This document shows, piece after piece, positions 53,896 through 63,297 of a stretch of DNA of 64,000 bases (its first letter is position 1; each line of letters opens with the position of its first letter). Below the pieces are notes generated by a model. It saw only the letters and a program-made list of their open reading frames with translations. It had not been told where the DNA came from and ran no database searches. The position numbers and the translations under genes were made by a program. Origin of the DNA: Sphingobium bisphenolivorans. Lineage in GTDB: Bacteria; Pseudomonadota; Alphaproteobacteria; Sphingomonadales; Sphingomonadaceae. The stretch covers positions 1 to 64,000 of the forward strand of contig NZ_ASTG01000018.1 in NCBI RefSeq assembly GCF_000412635.1, read 5' to 3'.

Positions 53896-54789
53896 TTATT
53901 CTGCCGCCAGGGCATATCCGGTTCGCGGCATTTCCTGTGAAAGCGCTTCCACCACCGCTGCAACGAGCGCCCGGGTCCGTTCCAGCCCGGGGCCCGGCTG
54001 ATCCAGTGCTTCGTCCAGATAGAGACGGCGGTCGAGTTCCAATTGCATCGCGTAAAGACCCTCATTCGGCCTGCCATGCTGCTCTATCATATGATCGCCG
54101 GCATAAGGATGGTTTTGCGCGGCGACGATGCCGTGACCCGCCGCGACGTCGACCGCAAGGGTCATGAGCCGCGCCGTCGCGGTTCGGCCGAATCGGTCGC
54201 CGAGCACCATTCTCGCAGGCTTCTGCCCTGCGGCCGGCGGCGGCAGAGGCGGCATGGAGTGCAGGTCGATCAGGATGGCATGGCCGTAAAGATCGCGTGC
54301 AGCCCGCATCAACTGTGCAAGCGCGCTATGATAGGGACGATGGAACTGGTCGATCCGGCGCCGCACCTCCGCCCATTCGAGCGGCCGCTGCCAAAGCTCC
54401 TGAGCGCCGGGCATCCTGCGAGGAATGAGGCCAAGGCCGCCGCGCAGCTTGGCGCTGCTCTGAAGCGGCGTGTCGCGCGGAATGCCGGTCACCATCGCCG
54501 GGTCGATTTCCCGTTCATGCCGATTGAGGTCGATCACCGCCCTCGGCGCCCGTGCAACCAGCACCGACGCGCCCCGTGCAGCCATCGGCAAAGCCAGCAA
54601 GTCGGCCCAGCGATCCTCCAGTCGCTGCAACATCTCCGGACGGACCCTCGCCGCCGCGAGCAGGTCAGCGTCATAGTGGCGGCCGGCATGCGGGACCGAC
54701 AGGATCACCGGCCCCATCGGCTGGGCTGGCCCATAAAGATCATAGGCCGGGGTCGACTGCCTCGGCACGGGTATCGGCGTTTGAGGCAA
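53896..54789 (-). CDS. N-formylglutamate amidohydrolase family protein
   Basis: 297-residue hydrolase-fold protein. VILSVPHAGRHYDADLL, VIDLNRHEREIDPAM, HAILIDLHSMPPLP and HPYAGDHMIEQHG place the zinc/acid residues of the FGase family. The likely start is a TTG at 54789 with AAAGGAG 4-10 bases before it; ATGs further upstream give leader-like sequence. The gene is divergent from cpdR, the pairing seen in other alphaproteobacteria. Whether it really acts on N-formylglutamate is unproven because no histidine-degradation genes are adjacent. Confidence 0.85.
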   Translation of the reverse strand: MPQTPIPVPRQSTPAYDLYGPAQPMGPVILSVPHAGRHYDADLLAAARVRPEMLQRLEDRWADLLALPMAARGASVLVARAPRAVIDLNRHEREIDPAMVTGIPRDTPLQSSAKLRGGLGLIPRRMPGAQELWQRPLEWAEVRRRIDQFHRPYHSALAQLMRAARDLYGHAILIDLHSMPPLPPPAAGQKPARMVLGDRFGRTATARLMTLAVDVAAGHGIVAAQNHPYAGDHMIEQHGRPNEGLYAMQLELDRRLYLDEALDQPGPGLERTRALVAAVVEALSQEMPRTGYALAAE

Positions 54790-54938
54790 TTCGTCTCCTT
54801 TCACCGCCGCCCGCCAAAAATGGTTACCCGGCTGGATAATATTCACACCTTGTCGCATATATGGGAACGGGGCGCCATCCGAAGGATGGGATCGGGCAAG
54901 CGCGGCCGCAAGGGCCGAAAGATGAGACAAGCGGGGCG

Positions 54939-55316
54939 ATGGTTAGAATTTTGCTGGCCGAAGATGATGACAGCATGCGCGCCTATCTGGGGCGCGCGCT
55001 GGAGCGCTCCGGCTATGAGGTGGTGGCCGTGGCGACCGGTGCGGAGGCCCTGCCCCATATCGATGCCGATCGATTCGACCTGCTGCTGACCGACATCGTG
55101 ATGCCGGAGATGGACGGCATCGAACTTGCCCAGCATGCCGCCGCGATCGCCCCCGACATGCGCATCATGTTCATCACCGGCTTTGCCGCCGTGACGCTGC
55201 GGGCGGGCAAGGCCGTTCCCCAGGCGAAGGTGCTGTCCAAGCCATTCCATCTGCGGGAACTGGTGCTGGAGGTGGAACGTATGTTCGGCAGCGAGAGCCT
55301 GACCGGCCTCAATTGA
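54939..55316 (+). CDS. cpdR: Cell-cycle response regulator CpdR
   Basis: 125-residue single-domain receiver: VRILLAEDDDSMRAYLGRAL, acceptor D52 in LLLTDIVMPEMDGIELA, FITGFAAVTL and AKVLSKPFHLRELVLEVERM. The sequence closely follows Caulobacter CpdR, which in its unphosphorylated form delivers substrates such as CtrA and PdeA to ClpXP. The ATG is preceded by GCGGGGCG. Confidence 0.93.
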   Translation: MVRILLAEDDDSMRAYLGRALERSGYEVVAVATGAEALPHIDADRFDLLLTDIVMPEMDGIELAQHAAAIAPDMRIMFITGFAAVTLRAGKAVPQAKVLSKPFHLRELVLEVERMFGSESLTGLN

Positions 55317-55321
55317 GCCGA

Positions 55322-56659
55322 TCAGGTCAGGACCGGCTCCTCGCCATCAGGCGGCGGCGGCAGGGGGTGGCCCGCCATCGCCGCGGCGAATCTCTCCCGA
55401 TCCAGCCCCTTCTCCCAGGCTGACACGACGACTGTCGCAACCGCATTGCCGACGAAATTGGTAAGGCTGCGACATTCGCTCATGAAGCGGTCGACCCCCA
55501 GGATCAGCGTCATGCCCGCGACGGGCACCGACGGCACGATCGACAGGGTCGCCGCCAGCGTGATGAAGCCTGCGCCCGTCACGCCTGCGGCGCCCTTGCT
55601 GGACAGCATGGCCACCAGCAGGAGCAGCAATTGCTCCTCCAGGCTCAGATGCACATTGGTCGCCTGCGCGATGAAGAGCGCCGCCAGCGTCATATAGATG
55701 TTCGTGCCGTCCAGGTTGAAGCTGTAGCCGGTGGGCACCACCAGACCCACGACCGACTTGCGGCACCCCGCCCGCTCCATCTTCTCGATCAGGCTGGGGA
55801 GCGCCGCTTCGGAGGAGGAGGTGCCCAGAACCAGCAGCAGCTCGGCCTTCAGATAGCGGATCAGGTGGAGGATGTTGAAGCCGACCAGCCGCGCGACGGC
55901 GCCCAGCACCAGCAGCACGAACAGCAAGGAGGTAAAATAGAAGGTGGCGACCAGTTCCGCGAGGCTCACCAGCGTCCCGATGCCATATTTTCCGATGGTG
56001 AAGGCCATGGCGCCAAAGGCCCCCAGCGGTGCGGCCTTCATGAGCAGCGAAACCAGCTTGAAGATCGCATGACTGGCGGCTTCGAGCACGGCCATGAGCG
56101 GATCGGCCCTTGGCCCCACCATCGTCACGGCGACGCCGAAGAGGATGGCGACGAACAGCACTTGGAGGATATTGTGGCCGTCCGCGACCGCTGAAATCAG
56201 CGTGTCGGGAATGATGTCGAGCAGAAAGCCGGTGAGCGTCCGGTCATGCGCCTGCTGCTGATATTGCGCGATCTTGCCGGCATCCAGCGTCGCCGGATCG
56301 ATGTTCATGCCCGTGCCGGGATGCAGCAGATTGGCGACGATCAGCCCCACGATCAGCGCAAGCGTGGAAAAGGTCAGGAAATAGGCGAAGGCCTTGGCCG
56401 CCACCCGCCCGATCGCGCCCAGTTCCTTCATCCCTGCTATGCCGGTCACAATGGTGAGGAAGATGACCGGCGCGATGATCATCTTCACGAGCTTGATGAA
56501 CGCATCGCCCAGCGGTTGCAGCGCGACGCCGGTGCCAGGAAAGAAATGCCCGATGGTGACGCCCAGCGCGATGGCGACCAGCACCTGCACATAAAGCTGC
56601 CGGTACAGCGGCGGGCGGGACACCGGCAGGTCGGACGTGGCGGCGGTGGTTGGCATCAT
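55322..56659 (-). CDS. Dicarboxylate/amino acid:cation symporter (DAACS family)
   Basis: 445 residues, 8 transmembrane helices plus two re-entrant loops. Family landmarks: [40 protein letters not shown] (serine-rich hairpin HP1), [14 protein letters not shown] (the NMDGT-like cation site) and [19 protein letters not shown]. It could carry C4-dicarboxylates or glutamate/aspartate. GAAGGGGA lies before ATG 56659. Confidence 0.9.
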   Translation of the reverse strand: MMPTTAATSDLPVSRPPLYRQLYVQVLVAIALGVTIGHFFPGTGVALQPLGDAFIKLVKMIIAPVIFLTIVTGIAGMKELGAIGRVAAKAFAYFLTFSTLALIVGLIVANLLHPGTGMNIDPATLDAGKIAQYQQQAHDRTLTGFLLDIIPDTLISAVADGHNILQVLFVAILFGVAVTMVGPRADPLMAVLEAASHAIFKLVSLLMKAAPLGAFGAMAFTIGKYGIGTLVSLAELVATFYFTSLLFVLLVLGAVARLVGFNILHLIRYLKAELLLVLGTSSSEAALPSLIEKMERAGCRKSVVGLVVPTGYSFNLDGTNIYMTLAALFIAQATNVHLSLEEQLLLLLVAMLSSKGAAGVTGAGFITLAATLSIVPSVPVAGMTLILGVDRFMSECRSLTNFVGNAVATVVVSAWEKGLDRERFAAAMAGHPLPPPPDGEEPVLT

Positions 56660-56782
56660 CGGTCGGCGGTCCCCTTCGCGCCGCACCATATGGACTGCCC
56701 TGCCGCTGTCCAGAAGAATAGCGGAAAGGTGAATTTCCCGCTTGCGCGCGACGGAGAGCGCGGCTATTGGCCCCTCCACCGT

Positions 56783-56857
56783 GGGCGTGTAGCTCAGTGG
56801 TAGAGCACTGTGTTGACATCGCAGGGGTCGCAAGTTCAATCCTTGCCACGCCCACCA
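56783..56857 (+). tRNA. tRNA-Val(GAC)
   Basis: 75 nt with encoded CCA. Acceptor GGGCGTG pairs with CACGCCC, D-arm AGCTCAGTGGTAGAGC, anticodon loop GTTGACATC giving GAC, T-arm with GTTCAATCC. Confidence 0.95.
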
Positions 56858-56863
56858 TGGAAA

Positions 56864-56896
56864 GCCCCGTCAGTCCCACGGACTGGCGGGGTTTTT
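56864..56896 (+). terminator. Intrinsic terminator after tRNA-Val
   Basis: CCCCGTCAGTCC-CAC-GGACTGGCGGGG and five T, 7 bp after the tRNA end. It could also stop the opposing gene. Confidence 0.85.
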
Positions 56897-56919
56897 CATA
56901 CGTCCAACATGGCGCTAGT

Positions 56920-57522
56920 TCAGGCTGCAATCTTCTCTTCCGCCGACCATGCCGTGAGCGGGTTCGCATCGATACCGAGCAGGCGGCGGGCGTCATCCAT
57001 CACCACCTTCATCCATTTCGCGCACCATGAGGGTGAGAAGTCGCTTCCGTCCCAAGCTGCCGGACCGAAGAGATGCTCGAGCTTCCACAGCAGCGCCGAC
57101 TGGTCCGGAGCGGGCATCTCGATCAACGCGGCTTCGATCGAACCCTGAGCATCGCACAGACGATCGCTCTCCTCATTGACTGCATCCAGGCCGAGGCGTT
57201 CGTGGGTCTTGCGATATGCAAGCCATGCGTCCCGAACAGCCGCGGCGTTTCGCCGGATGACAGGCGACCAGTGGTTGTCCCAGGCCTGAAGATTGCCCGG
57301 ATCGACGCGGTACCGGGTGATCTTGCCGTCCAGCGCCTCGATTTCAAAGCAGAGGTCTGGAAAAGGGACCGCGCGCTTCAGCTCTTCGTAGAGCGGATCA
57401 TGAACTGACACATTGTAGAGATCGGACGCCTCCTTGGCCGCCGCGTGCTCAGCAAGGGTTTTGTCCCAAAGTGCGAGGTCAGCGGACCGCCCCGTGACAC
57501 CTATCGATACATGCATGGTCAT
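56920..57522 (-). CDS. Hypothetical protein next to tRNA-Val
   Basis: 200 residues with no recognised family. Early text MHVSIGVTGRSADLALWDKT, then mixed alpha/beta; the C-terminal part is Trp-rich (ALLWKLEHLFGPAAWDGSDF, SWCAKWMKVVMDDARRLLGI). The DNA around it is slightly less GC-rich than the flanking core genes. It sits between a tRNA terminator and a 227-bp gap with nothing recognised, a place where accessory genes often enter. Confidence 0.6.
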   Translation of the reverse strand: MTMHVSIGVTGRSADLALWDKTLAEHAAAKEASDLYNVSVHDPLYEELKRAVPFPDLCFEIEALDGKITRYRVDPGNLQAWDNHWSPVIRRNAAAVRDAWLAYRKTHERLGLDAVNEESDRLCDAQGSIEAALIEMPAPDQSALLWKLEHLFGPAAWDGSDFSPSWCAKWMKVVMDDARRLLGIDANPLTAWSAEEKIAA

Positions 57523-57749
57523 AGATCACTCCCAATCATGACTGGCGGATGCCGCCAGAACGTTGCAGGTGCGATCTGTGCCTGGCTTGTGTAAGTGATG
57601 CGTTTAGGAATTCGGTAGGTGCCCTGCTCATCGAATAGATTGAACCGCGATCAGGCTGCGGCCTTGCAGAGCTTTTCTAATGTCGCCTTCGCGAGGCGGG
57701 AAGATTATGGGTTTCGGTCGGGCTGCGCCGTGCGGGAAGGGCAAACAAT

Positions 57750-58388
57750 ATGCCGGATTTCAAGGTCATCGCTGGGAAACGGGTGCTGTTCGTCATGGCG
57801 GTTGAGGCCGAATATGGCGCACATCTTCGTGCCCGCTTCTCGCCGCTGCTGACCGGTGTCGGCCCTGTCGAAGCGTCGATCCATATGGCGATCGCGCTGC
57901 ACAGGCTGGAAATGGCGAACGCCCTGCCTGATCTGGTCGTCTCGCTCGGATCGGCTGGATCGCGCTTGTGCGAACTTGGTCAGGTCTATCAGGTGGCAAG
58001 CGTTTCGTGGCGCGACATGGACGCGTCCCGCCTTGGCTTCGTCAAGGGCGTCACGCCCTTCATCGATCACCCTGTCGATGTGCCGCTTTGCCAGCCCCTC
58101 TCGCTGCAATCGGCCCGCCTGTCGACGGGCGCCAATATCGTGGGTGGCGATGCCTATGCCGCGATCGACGCCGAGATGGTCGACATGGAAACCTTCGCCA
58201 TCGCACGGGCATGCGATCGGTTCGGCGTCTCGCTGATGGGCTTGCGGGGCATATCCGATGGGCCGGGCGAACTGTCGGACTTGCTGGGCTGGACAGAGCT
58301 TCTGGGACTGCTGGACGAGCGGCTCGCCGCAGCGGTCGATCTGCTGCCTGCCGCACTCGCCAGCCATGAACTACCGGGACTGCGATAA
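57750..58388 (+). CDS. 5'-methylthioadenosine/S-adenosylhomocysteine nucleosidase-like phosphorylase
   Basis: 212 residues of the PNP/MTAN superfamily. RVLFVMAVEAEYGAHL opens the domain; VVSLGSAGSRL and the key IDAEMVDMETFAIARACD (purine and ribose site, Met-Glu) are present. It should release adenine from MTA or SAH. AAGGG precedes the ATG. The apt gene, which salvages adenine, follows in convergent orientation 16 bp away. Confidence 0.85.
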   Translation: MPDFKVIAGKRVLFVMAVEAEYGAHLRARFSPLLTGVGPVEASIHMAIALHRLEMANALPDLVVSLGSAGSRLCELGQVYQVASVSWRDMDASRLGFVKGVTPFIDHPVDVPLCQPLSLQSARLSTGANIVGGDAYAAIDAEMVDMETFAIARACDRFGVSLMGLRGISDGPGELSDLLGWTELLGLLDERLAAAVDLLPAALASHELPGLR

Positions 58389-58404
58389 ACTGAACGGCGC
58401 AAGA

Positions 58405-58941
58405 TCAGTGCCCAGGAAAAGCGATCACCGTCTGGGATACGATGCCATCCTGTTCCAGTGCGCGACGCCCGCCTAGGTCGGGCAGGTCTATAGCGAAGAG
58501 CGCCATCAGGACCGTGGCGCCCTGCTCGCGCAGCAACTGCGCGGCCGCGAGTGCGGTGCCACCGGTCGCGATCAGATCATCGACCAGCAGGACGCGCGCG
58601 CCTTGGGGCACCTGACCTTCGTGCAGTTCCAGCCGGTCGGTGCCATATTCCAGCATATAGTCGATGCCGACGGTCTGCCCTGGCAGCTTCCCAGCCTTGC
58701 GCACTGGCACGAAGCCAAGCCCGAGCGCGTGCGCCAGTACCGCGCCGAGGATGAAACCGCGCGCCTCGATGCCGATCACCAACTCCGCGTCGAGCGGGCG
58801 GGCGATCAGGGCCATCCGCTCCACCAGTTCGGCAAAGCCGCGCCAGTCCGCCAGCAGCGTGGTGATGTCGCGGAATTGGATACCGGGCTTGGGCCAGTCG
58901 GGAATGGTGCGGACCAGTGCCGCAAGGCCGTCGACGCTCAT
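58405..58941 (-). CDS. apt: Adenine phosphoribosyltransferase
   Basis: 178 residues. The PRPP-binding motif VLLVDDLIATGGTALAA and IGIEARGFILGAVLA identify APRT, converting adenine and PRPP into AMP. GGAGG lies 5 bases before ATG 58941. It is separated from petC by a terminator on the petC side. Confidence 0.95.
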   Translation of the reverse strand: MSVDGLAALVRTIPDWPKPGIQFRDITTLLADWRGFAELVERMALIARPLDAELVIGIEARGFILGAVLAHALGLGFVPVRKAGKLPGQTVGIDYMLEYGTDRLELHEGQVPQGARVLLVDDLIATGGTALAAAQLLREQGATVLMALFAIDLPDLGGRRALEQDGIVSQTVIAFPGH

Positions 58942-58956
58942 CATATCCTCCATAAG

Positions 58957-58992
58957 AAAAGGGGCGCGGTTGATGAACCACGCCCCCTTTTT
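58957..58992 (-). terminator. Terminator of the petABC operon
   Basis: Minus-strand hairpin GGGGGCGTGGTT-CATC-AACCGCGCCCC, flanked by a T-run; the A-run on the other side also gives the plus strand a T-run, so it may act both ways. Confidence 0.75.
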
Positions 58993-59017
58993 GTCGGTCT
59001 TCCGGCCGGGCCGCGGG

Positions 59018-59866
59018 TCAGATAGCCCGCTTCTTGTCCGCCCAGATATTCTGGTACGCCATATAGGCAAGGCCGGTGGCGATCAGCAGGAAGAAGATGG
59101 TCGCCAGGCCCGCACGGCGGCGGTTCTCCAGCTTGGGCTCCGCAGTCCAGGTCAGGAAGGCGGCGACGTCCTGCGCCATCTGATCGACCGTCGCCTTGGT
59201 GCCGTCGCCATAGGTCACCTGACCGTCGGCCGTCAGCGGCGGCGCCATGGCGAGGTTCAGGTTGGGGAAATAGGGGTTGTAGTGCAGCCCCTGCGGCGTC
59301 TTGGCGTCGGGAAACTCCTTCAGCAGCTCGGCCGGCTGGTTCTGGAAGCCCGTCAGCAGCGAATAGACGTAAGCCGAACCATGGTGGCGCGCCTTGGCCA
59401 TCAGCGAGAGATCCGGCGGGATCGCATTGTTGTTCGCCGCCGCCGCCGCGACATTGTTCGCGAACGGCTTGGGGAAGAAGTCGGCCGGGACCGGATCGCG
59501 CGTCGACATCTCACCCGTCTTGGGATCGACGTCGGGCGTCTTGATCGCCCATTGCTTGGCGATCGCCTTCACCTCTGCCTCATTATAGCCGATCGCCTGC
59601 AGGTCGCGAAAAGCGACGAACTTCAGGCTGTGGCAGGCCGAGCAGACTTCCTTGTAGACCTGGAAGCCGCGCTGCAGCTGGGCCTTGTCGAAGGTGCCGA
59701 GCGGCCCGTCGAAGGAGAAAGACACATGTTTGGGGTCGCGGTGGAACTCATGCTCCACCGTTTTAGCCGGGGGTTCGGAGACGAACGCCACCGCACCCAC
59801 CAGGAAGGAGACGAGCAGCCAGCCAGCGAAGAAAAGGCCGACAAGAAATGCGCCAATGCGAACCAT
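59018..59866 (-). CDS. petC: Cytochrome c1 (bc1 complex)
   Basis: 282 residues. Heme c is bound at C75-S-A-C78-H79 (VCSACHS); the axial Met is in LAMAPPLT. The C-terminal anchor (about 255-273) ends in a basic tail. An unusual hydrophobic N-terminal signal lacks a clear cut site. Last gene of the petABC operon, with a short gap (16 bp) after petB. Confidence 0.96.
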   Translation of the reverse strand: MVRIGAFLVGLFFAGWLLVSFLVGAVAFVSEPPAKTVEHEFHRDPKHVSFSFDGPLGTFDKAQLQRGFQVYKEVCSACHSLKFVAFRDLQAIGYNEAEVKAIAKQWAIKTPDVDPKTGEMSTRDPVPADFFPKPFANNVAAAAANNNAIPPDLSLMAKARHHGSAYVYSLLTGFQNQPAELLKEFPDAKTPQGLHYNPYFPNLNLAMAPPLTADGQVTYGDGTKATVDQMAQDVAAFLTWTAEPKLENRRRAGLATIFFLLIATGLAYMAYQNIWADKKRAI

Positions 59867-59882
59867 GATTTTCTTGCCCCCC

Positions 59883-61202
59883 TTAACCGGCGTTCGACGG
59901 CTGCGGATCGGCGCCCATTCCGGGCAGCGCGTCCTGCTCGCCTTTTATGTTGGTGCGATTGAGCACCGATTCCGTGATCGAGGCCGGCAGCGGCAGCGGC
60001 TTTTCGAAGCGCGCGATCAGCGGCAGGATGATCAGGAAGTGCGCGAAATAATAGGCGGCAGCCACCTGGGAGATCATCACATAAGGCTCTTCCGCCGGCG
60101 CACCACCGCAATAGCCCAGGATCAGGACGTCGATGATCAGGATCCAGAAGAATTTGCGGAAGGTCGGCCGATAGTTGCCCGAGCGCACCGGCGAGGTGTC
60201 GAGCCAGGGCAGGAAGAAGAGCAGCAGGATCGACGCGAACATCGCCAGCACGCCCAGCAGCTTCGCCGGGACGAAGAAGAAGTCGACGGTGAAGGCGCGC
60301 AGGATCGCGTAGAAGGGCCAGAAATACCATTCAGGGACGATGTGCGCCGGCGTCGAAAGCGGGTTCGCCTCGATATAATTGTCCGGGTGGCCGAGATAGT
60401 TCGGCGCGAAGAACAGCAGGATCGCGAAGAGGATCAGGAAGACGCCCGCGCCGAAACCGTCCTTCGCGGTGTAATAAGGATGGAAGGGCACGGTATCCTG
60501 CGGCCCCTTCACGTCTACGCCCGTCGGGTTCGAAGAGCCCGGAATGTGCAGCGCCCAGATGTGCAGGATGACGACACCCGCGATCACGAAGGGCAGCAGG
60601 AAGTGCAGCGAGAAGAAGCGGTTGAGCGAAGCATTACCCGGAGCAAAACCGCCGAGCAGCCAGGTCTGGATCGGCTCGCCCACCACGGGGATCGCGCCGA
60701 ACAGGCCGGTGATCACCTTTGCGCCCCAATAGCTCATCTGCCCCCAGGGAAGCACATAGCCCATGAAGGCGGTCGCCATCATGAGGAGGAAGATGACGAG
60801 GCCGAGCAGCCACACCATTTCGCGCGGCGCCTTGTAGGAACCGTAGAACAGGCCGCGGAAGATATGGAGATAGACCACGATGAAGAAGAAGCTGGCGCCG
60901 TTGGCATGCGCGTAACGCATCAGCCAGCCCGCGTTCACGTCGCGCATCGTCTGTTCGACGGTGCCGAAGGCGACCAGCGTGTTGGCGCCATAGTGCATCG
61001 CCATGATCACGCCGGTGACGATCTGTATCACCAGCGCGAGGCCGGCCAGAACACCGAAGTTCCAGAAATAGTTGAGATTGCGCGGCACGGGATAGCCGGC
61101 GCCGATTGAATTATAGACGAGGCGCGGAAGCGGCAGCTTCTCGTCTATCCACTGCATCACAGGATGCTTGGGGGTATAATGCTCAGCCCAGGGAAAGCTC
61201 AT
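59883..61202 (-). CDS. petB: Cytochrome b (bc1 complex)
   Basis: 439 residues, eight transmembrane helices. Heme-b histidines lie in [20 protein letters not shown] and in [34 protein letters not shown] holds the Qo-site PEWY. Middle gene of petABC, 11 bp after petA. Confidence 0.97.
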   Translation of the reverse strand: MSFPWAEHYTPKHPVMQWIDEKLPLPRLVYNSIGAGYPVPRNLNYFWNFGVLAGLALVIQIVTGVIMAMHYGANTLVAFGTVEQTMRDVNAGWLMRYAHANGASFFFIVVYLHIFRGLFYGSYKAPREMVWLLGLVIFLLMMATAFMGYVLPWGQMSYWGAKVITGLFGAIPVVGEPIQTWLLGGFAPGNASLNRFFSLHFLLPFVIAGVVILHIWALHIPGSSNPTGVDVKGPQDTVPFHPYYTAKDGFGAGVFLILFAILLFFAPNYLGHPDNYIEANPLSTPAHIVPEWYFWPFYAILRAFTVDFFFVPAKLLGVLAMFASILLLFFLPWLDTSPVRSGNYRPTFRKFFWILIIDVLILGYCGGAPAEEPYVMISQVAAAYYFAHFLIILPLIARFEKPLPLPASITESVLNRTNIKGEQDALPGMGADPQPSNAG

Positions 61203-61213
61203 GGTTTCTTACC

Positions 61214-61780
61214 TCAGCCTACGAGAATGGCGGTGTCGGAAGTGAAGCTGAACTTCGGAACTTCCAGGTTCTTGGGCGCGGGGCCTTTGCGGATGCGGGC
61301 CGCGGTGTCGTAGGACGAGCCGTGGCAGGGGCAGAAATAGCCGCCATATTCACCGCGATTTTCGCCCTCGCCAGCGCCCAGCGGCACGCAGCCGAGATGG
61401 GTGCAGACGCCCATCGTCACCAGCCACTGCTTCTTGCCGTCGACCGTGCGCTCCTCCAGCGTCTGCGGATCACGCAAACCGGATACGTCGACCTTGTCGG
61501 CTTCGGCGATTTCCTTGTCGGTCAGGTGCCGCACGAAAAGCGGCTGCGAGCGGAAGGTCGTCTTGATCGCCTGTCCCGGCTGGATCGCCGACAGATCGAC
61601 TTCCGTCGACGCGAGCGCCAGCACGTCGGCGCTGGGGTTCATCTGGTCGATAAGCGGAACCACCACCGCGACCGCCCCCACGCCAGCGAAGCTGACCGCC
61701 GCAATGTTGATGAAATCACGGCGACGGACTGCGTCCCCCCGGGATAGCGTCTCACTCTCCGTATGTTCAACGATCGCCAT
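61214..61780 (-). CDS. petA: Rieske iron-sulfur protein (bc1 complex)
   Basis: 188 residues. A twin-arginine signal-anchor RRRDFINIAAVSFAG is followed by the transmembrane helix. Cluster ligands are C126-T-H128 and C150-P-C152-H153, with disulfide Cys131-Cys152. First gene of the operon; the ATG at 61780 is the natural start. Confidence 0.97.
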   Translation of the reverse strand: MAIVEHTESETLSRGDAVRRRDFINIAAVSFAGVGAVAVVVPLIDQMNPSADVLALASTEVDLSAIQPGQAIKTTFRSQPLFVRHLTDKEIAEADKVDVSGLRDPQTLEERTVDGKKQWLVTMGVCTHLGCVPLGAGEGENRGEYGGYFCPCHGSSYDTAARIRKGPAPKNLEVPKFSFTSDTAILVG

Positions 61781-61986
61781 GCACCTCAACCCTTGCAAGT
61801 ACGTCCCTGGCCCCGCCTCATTGCCTTCGTCGGCTATGCTTTCGGGGGATTGAAGCGCCCATACGAAGTGGGCCCCGCCTTCCCCCTGGCGTGGTTTGCA
61901 GGCCTGATAACCGTAGGATGCGCCATTTGCCAACAGCAATTTGGCCGCTCTATGACAATTTGCCTCCTTGCTCTATGGCGCGCGGC

Positions 61987-62445
61987 ATGCGTATCGCCCT
62001 TTATCAACCCGAAATCGCCGGCAATGTCGGCGCTATTCTTCGTCTGGCAGCCTGCTTCTGCGTGCCTGTGGATATCATCATGCCGACTGGATTTGCCTTT
62101 TCCGACGCCCGGCTGAAGCGAGCCGCCATGGATTATGGCGCCGCGGCGGAGGTGACGCGCCACGCCAATTTCGAAGCTTTCGACGCCGCCCGCAGGACGG
62201 AAGGCCGCCGCCTGATGCTGATGAGCAGCCATGCGTCGCAGCGGCTGCCGGACGTGGCCTTCCGGCCCGACGACATCCTGCTGATGGGATCGGAAAGTGC
62301 GGGCGTCCCGAACGATGTCCGCGATCTGGCGGATGTGCGCGTCCGCATTCCCATGGCGCCGGGCTTTCGCTCGCTCAACATCGCCGTTTCCACGGGCATC
62401 GCCGTCGCCGAGGCCCTTCGTCAGACTGGAGGCTTTCCGCAATGA
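61987..62445 (+). CDS. trmL: tRNA (cytidine(34)-2'-O)-methyltransferase TrmL
   Basis: SPOUT methyltransferase of 152 residues acting on tRNA-Leu wobble bases. MRIALYQPEIAGNVGAILRL is the family start; ILLMGSESAGVPNDV and IPMAPGFRSLNIAVSTGIAV are the SAM-knot motifs. ATG 61975, four codons upstream, is also possible. It overlaps hemF by ATGA. Confidence 0.92.
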   Translation: MRIALYQPEIAGNVGAILRLAACFCVPVDIIMPTGFAFSDARLKRAAMDYGAAAEVTRHANFEAFDAARRTEGRRLMLMSSHASQRLPDVAFRPDDILLMGSESAGVPNDVRDLADVRVRIPMAPGFRSLNIAVSTGIAVAEALRQTGGFPQ

Positions 62446-63293
62446 CCCTGGCCCTCGATCCCCAGCAGCAGGCCGCTCGCACATGGTTCGAATCGCTGCG
62501 CGACCGCATCTGCGCCGAGTTCGAGGCGATCGAGCGGGAGGCGGGCAGCGATGCGCGCTTCGACTATCTCGCCTGGAATCGGGAAGCGCCGGGCCTTGCC
62601 CCCGGTGAAGGCGGCGGCGGCGTGCGCGGCGTCATGAAGGGCAAGGTGTTCGAGAAGGTCGGCGTCAATGTGTCGACGGTCGGCGGCGCTTTCTCCGCGG
62701 AATTCGCCAAGACGATCCACGGCGCGGATGAAGATCCGAGCTTCTTCGCCACCGGCATCAGCCTGGTCGCGCACATGGCAAATCCGCATGTGCCCGCCGT
62801 GCATATGAACACGCGCTTTCTGGTGACGTCCAAGCGCTGGTTCGGGGGCGGCGCGGACCTCAACCCGCCGCTGCCGCGCGATGAGGATACGGGCTTTTTT
62901 CACGGCGTCCTGAAAGATGCCTGCGACGCGCATGACCCCGGCCATTACCCGAAGTTCAAGCAATGGGCGGACGATTATTTTTTCATCCCTCATCGCGGCG
63001 TCCATCGCGGCGTCGGCGGCATTTTCTACGATCATCTGGAGGGGAACTTCGACGAGAATTTCGCCTTCACCCGGTCGGTCGGCGAAGCCTTCCTGGCCGC
63101 CTATCCGCCGATTGTCCGCCGCCGCATGAACGAAAGCTGGTCGGATGAAGAGTATAGCCGGATGCTGGAGTGGCGCGGCCGATATGCCGAGTTCAACCTT
63201 GTCCACGACCGGGGTACGCTGTTCGGGCTCAAGACCGGCGGCAATGTCGATGCGATCCTGATGAGCCTGCCGCCGATGGCGAAATGGAGTTGA
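62442..63293 (+). CDS. hemF: Oxygen-dependent coproporphyrinogen III oxidase
   Basis: 283 residues, converting coproporphyrinogen III to protoporphyrinogen IX with O2. GGGGVRGVMKGKVFEKVGVN, AVHMNTRFLV, RWFGGGADLNPP and YFFIPHRGVHRGVGGIFYDH are diagnostic. Starts within the trmL stop; a GNAT gene follows after 4 bp. Confidence 0.96.
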   Translation: MTLALDPQQQAARTWFESLRDRICAEFEAIEREAGSDARFDYLAWNREAPGLAPGEGGGGVRGVMKGKVFEKVGVNVSTVGGAFSAEFAKTIHGADEDPSFFATGISLVAHMANPHVPAVHMNTRFLVTSKRWFGGGADLNPPLPRDEDTGFFHGVLKDACDAHDPGHYPKFKQWADDYFFIPHRGVHRGVGGIFYDHLEGNFDENFAFTRSVGEAFLAAYPPIVRRRMNESWSDEEYSRMLEWRGRYAEFNLVHDRGTLFGLKTGGNVDAILMSLPPMAKWS

Positions 63294-63297
63294 GGCG

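Noticed and set aside
59685..61109. 474-codon frame opposite petB and petC
   Set aside because: Antisense to two complete bc1 genes.
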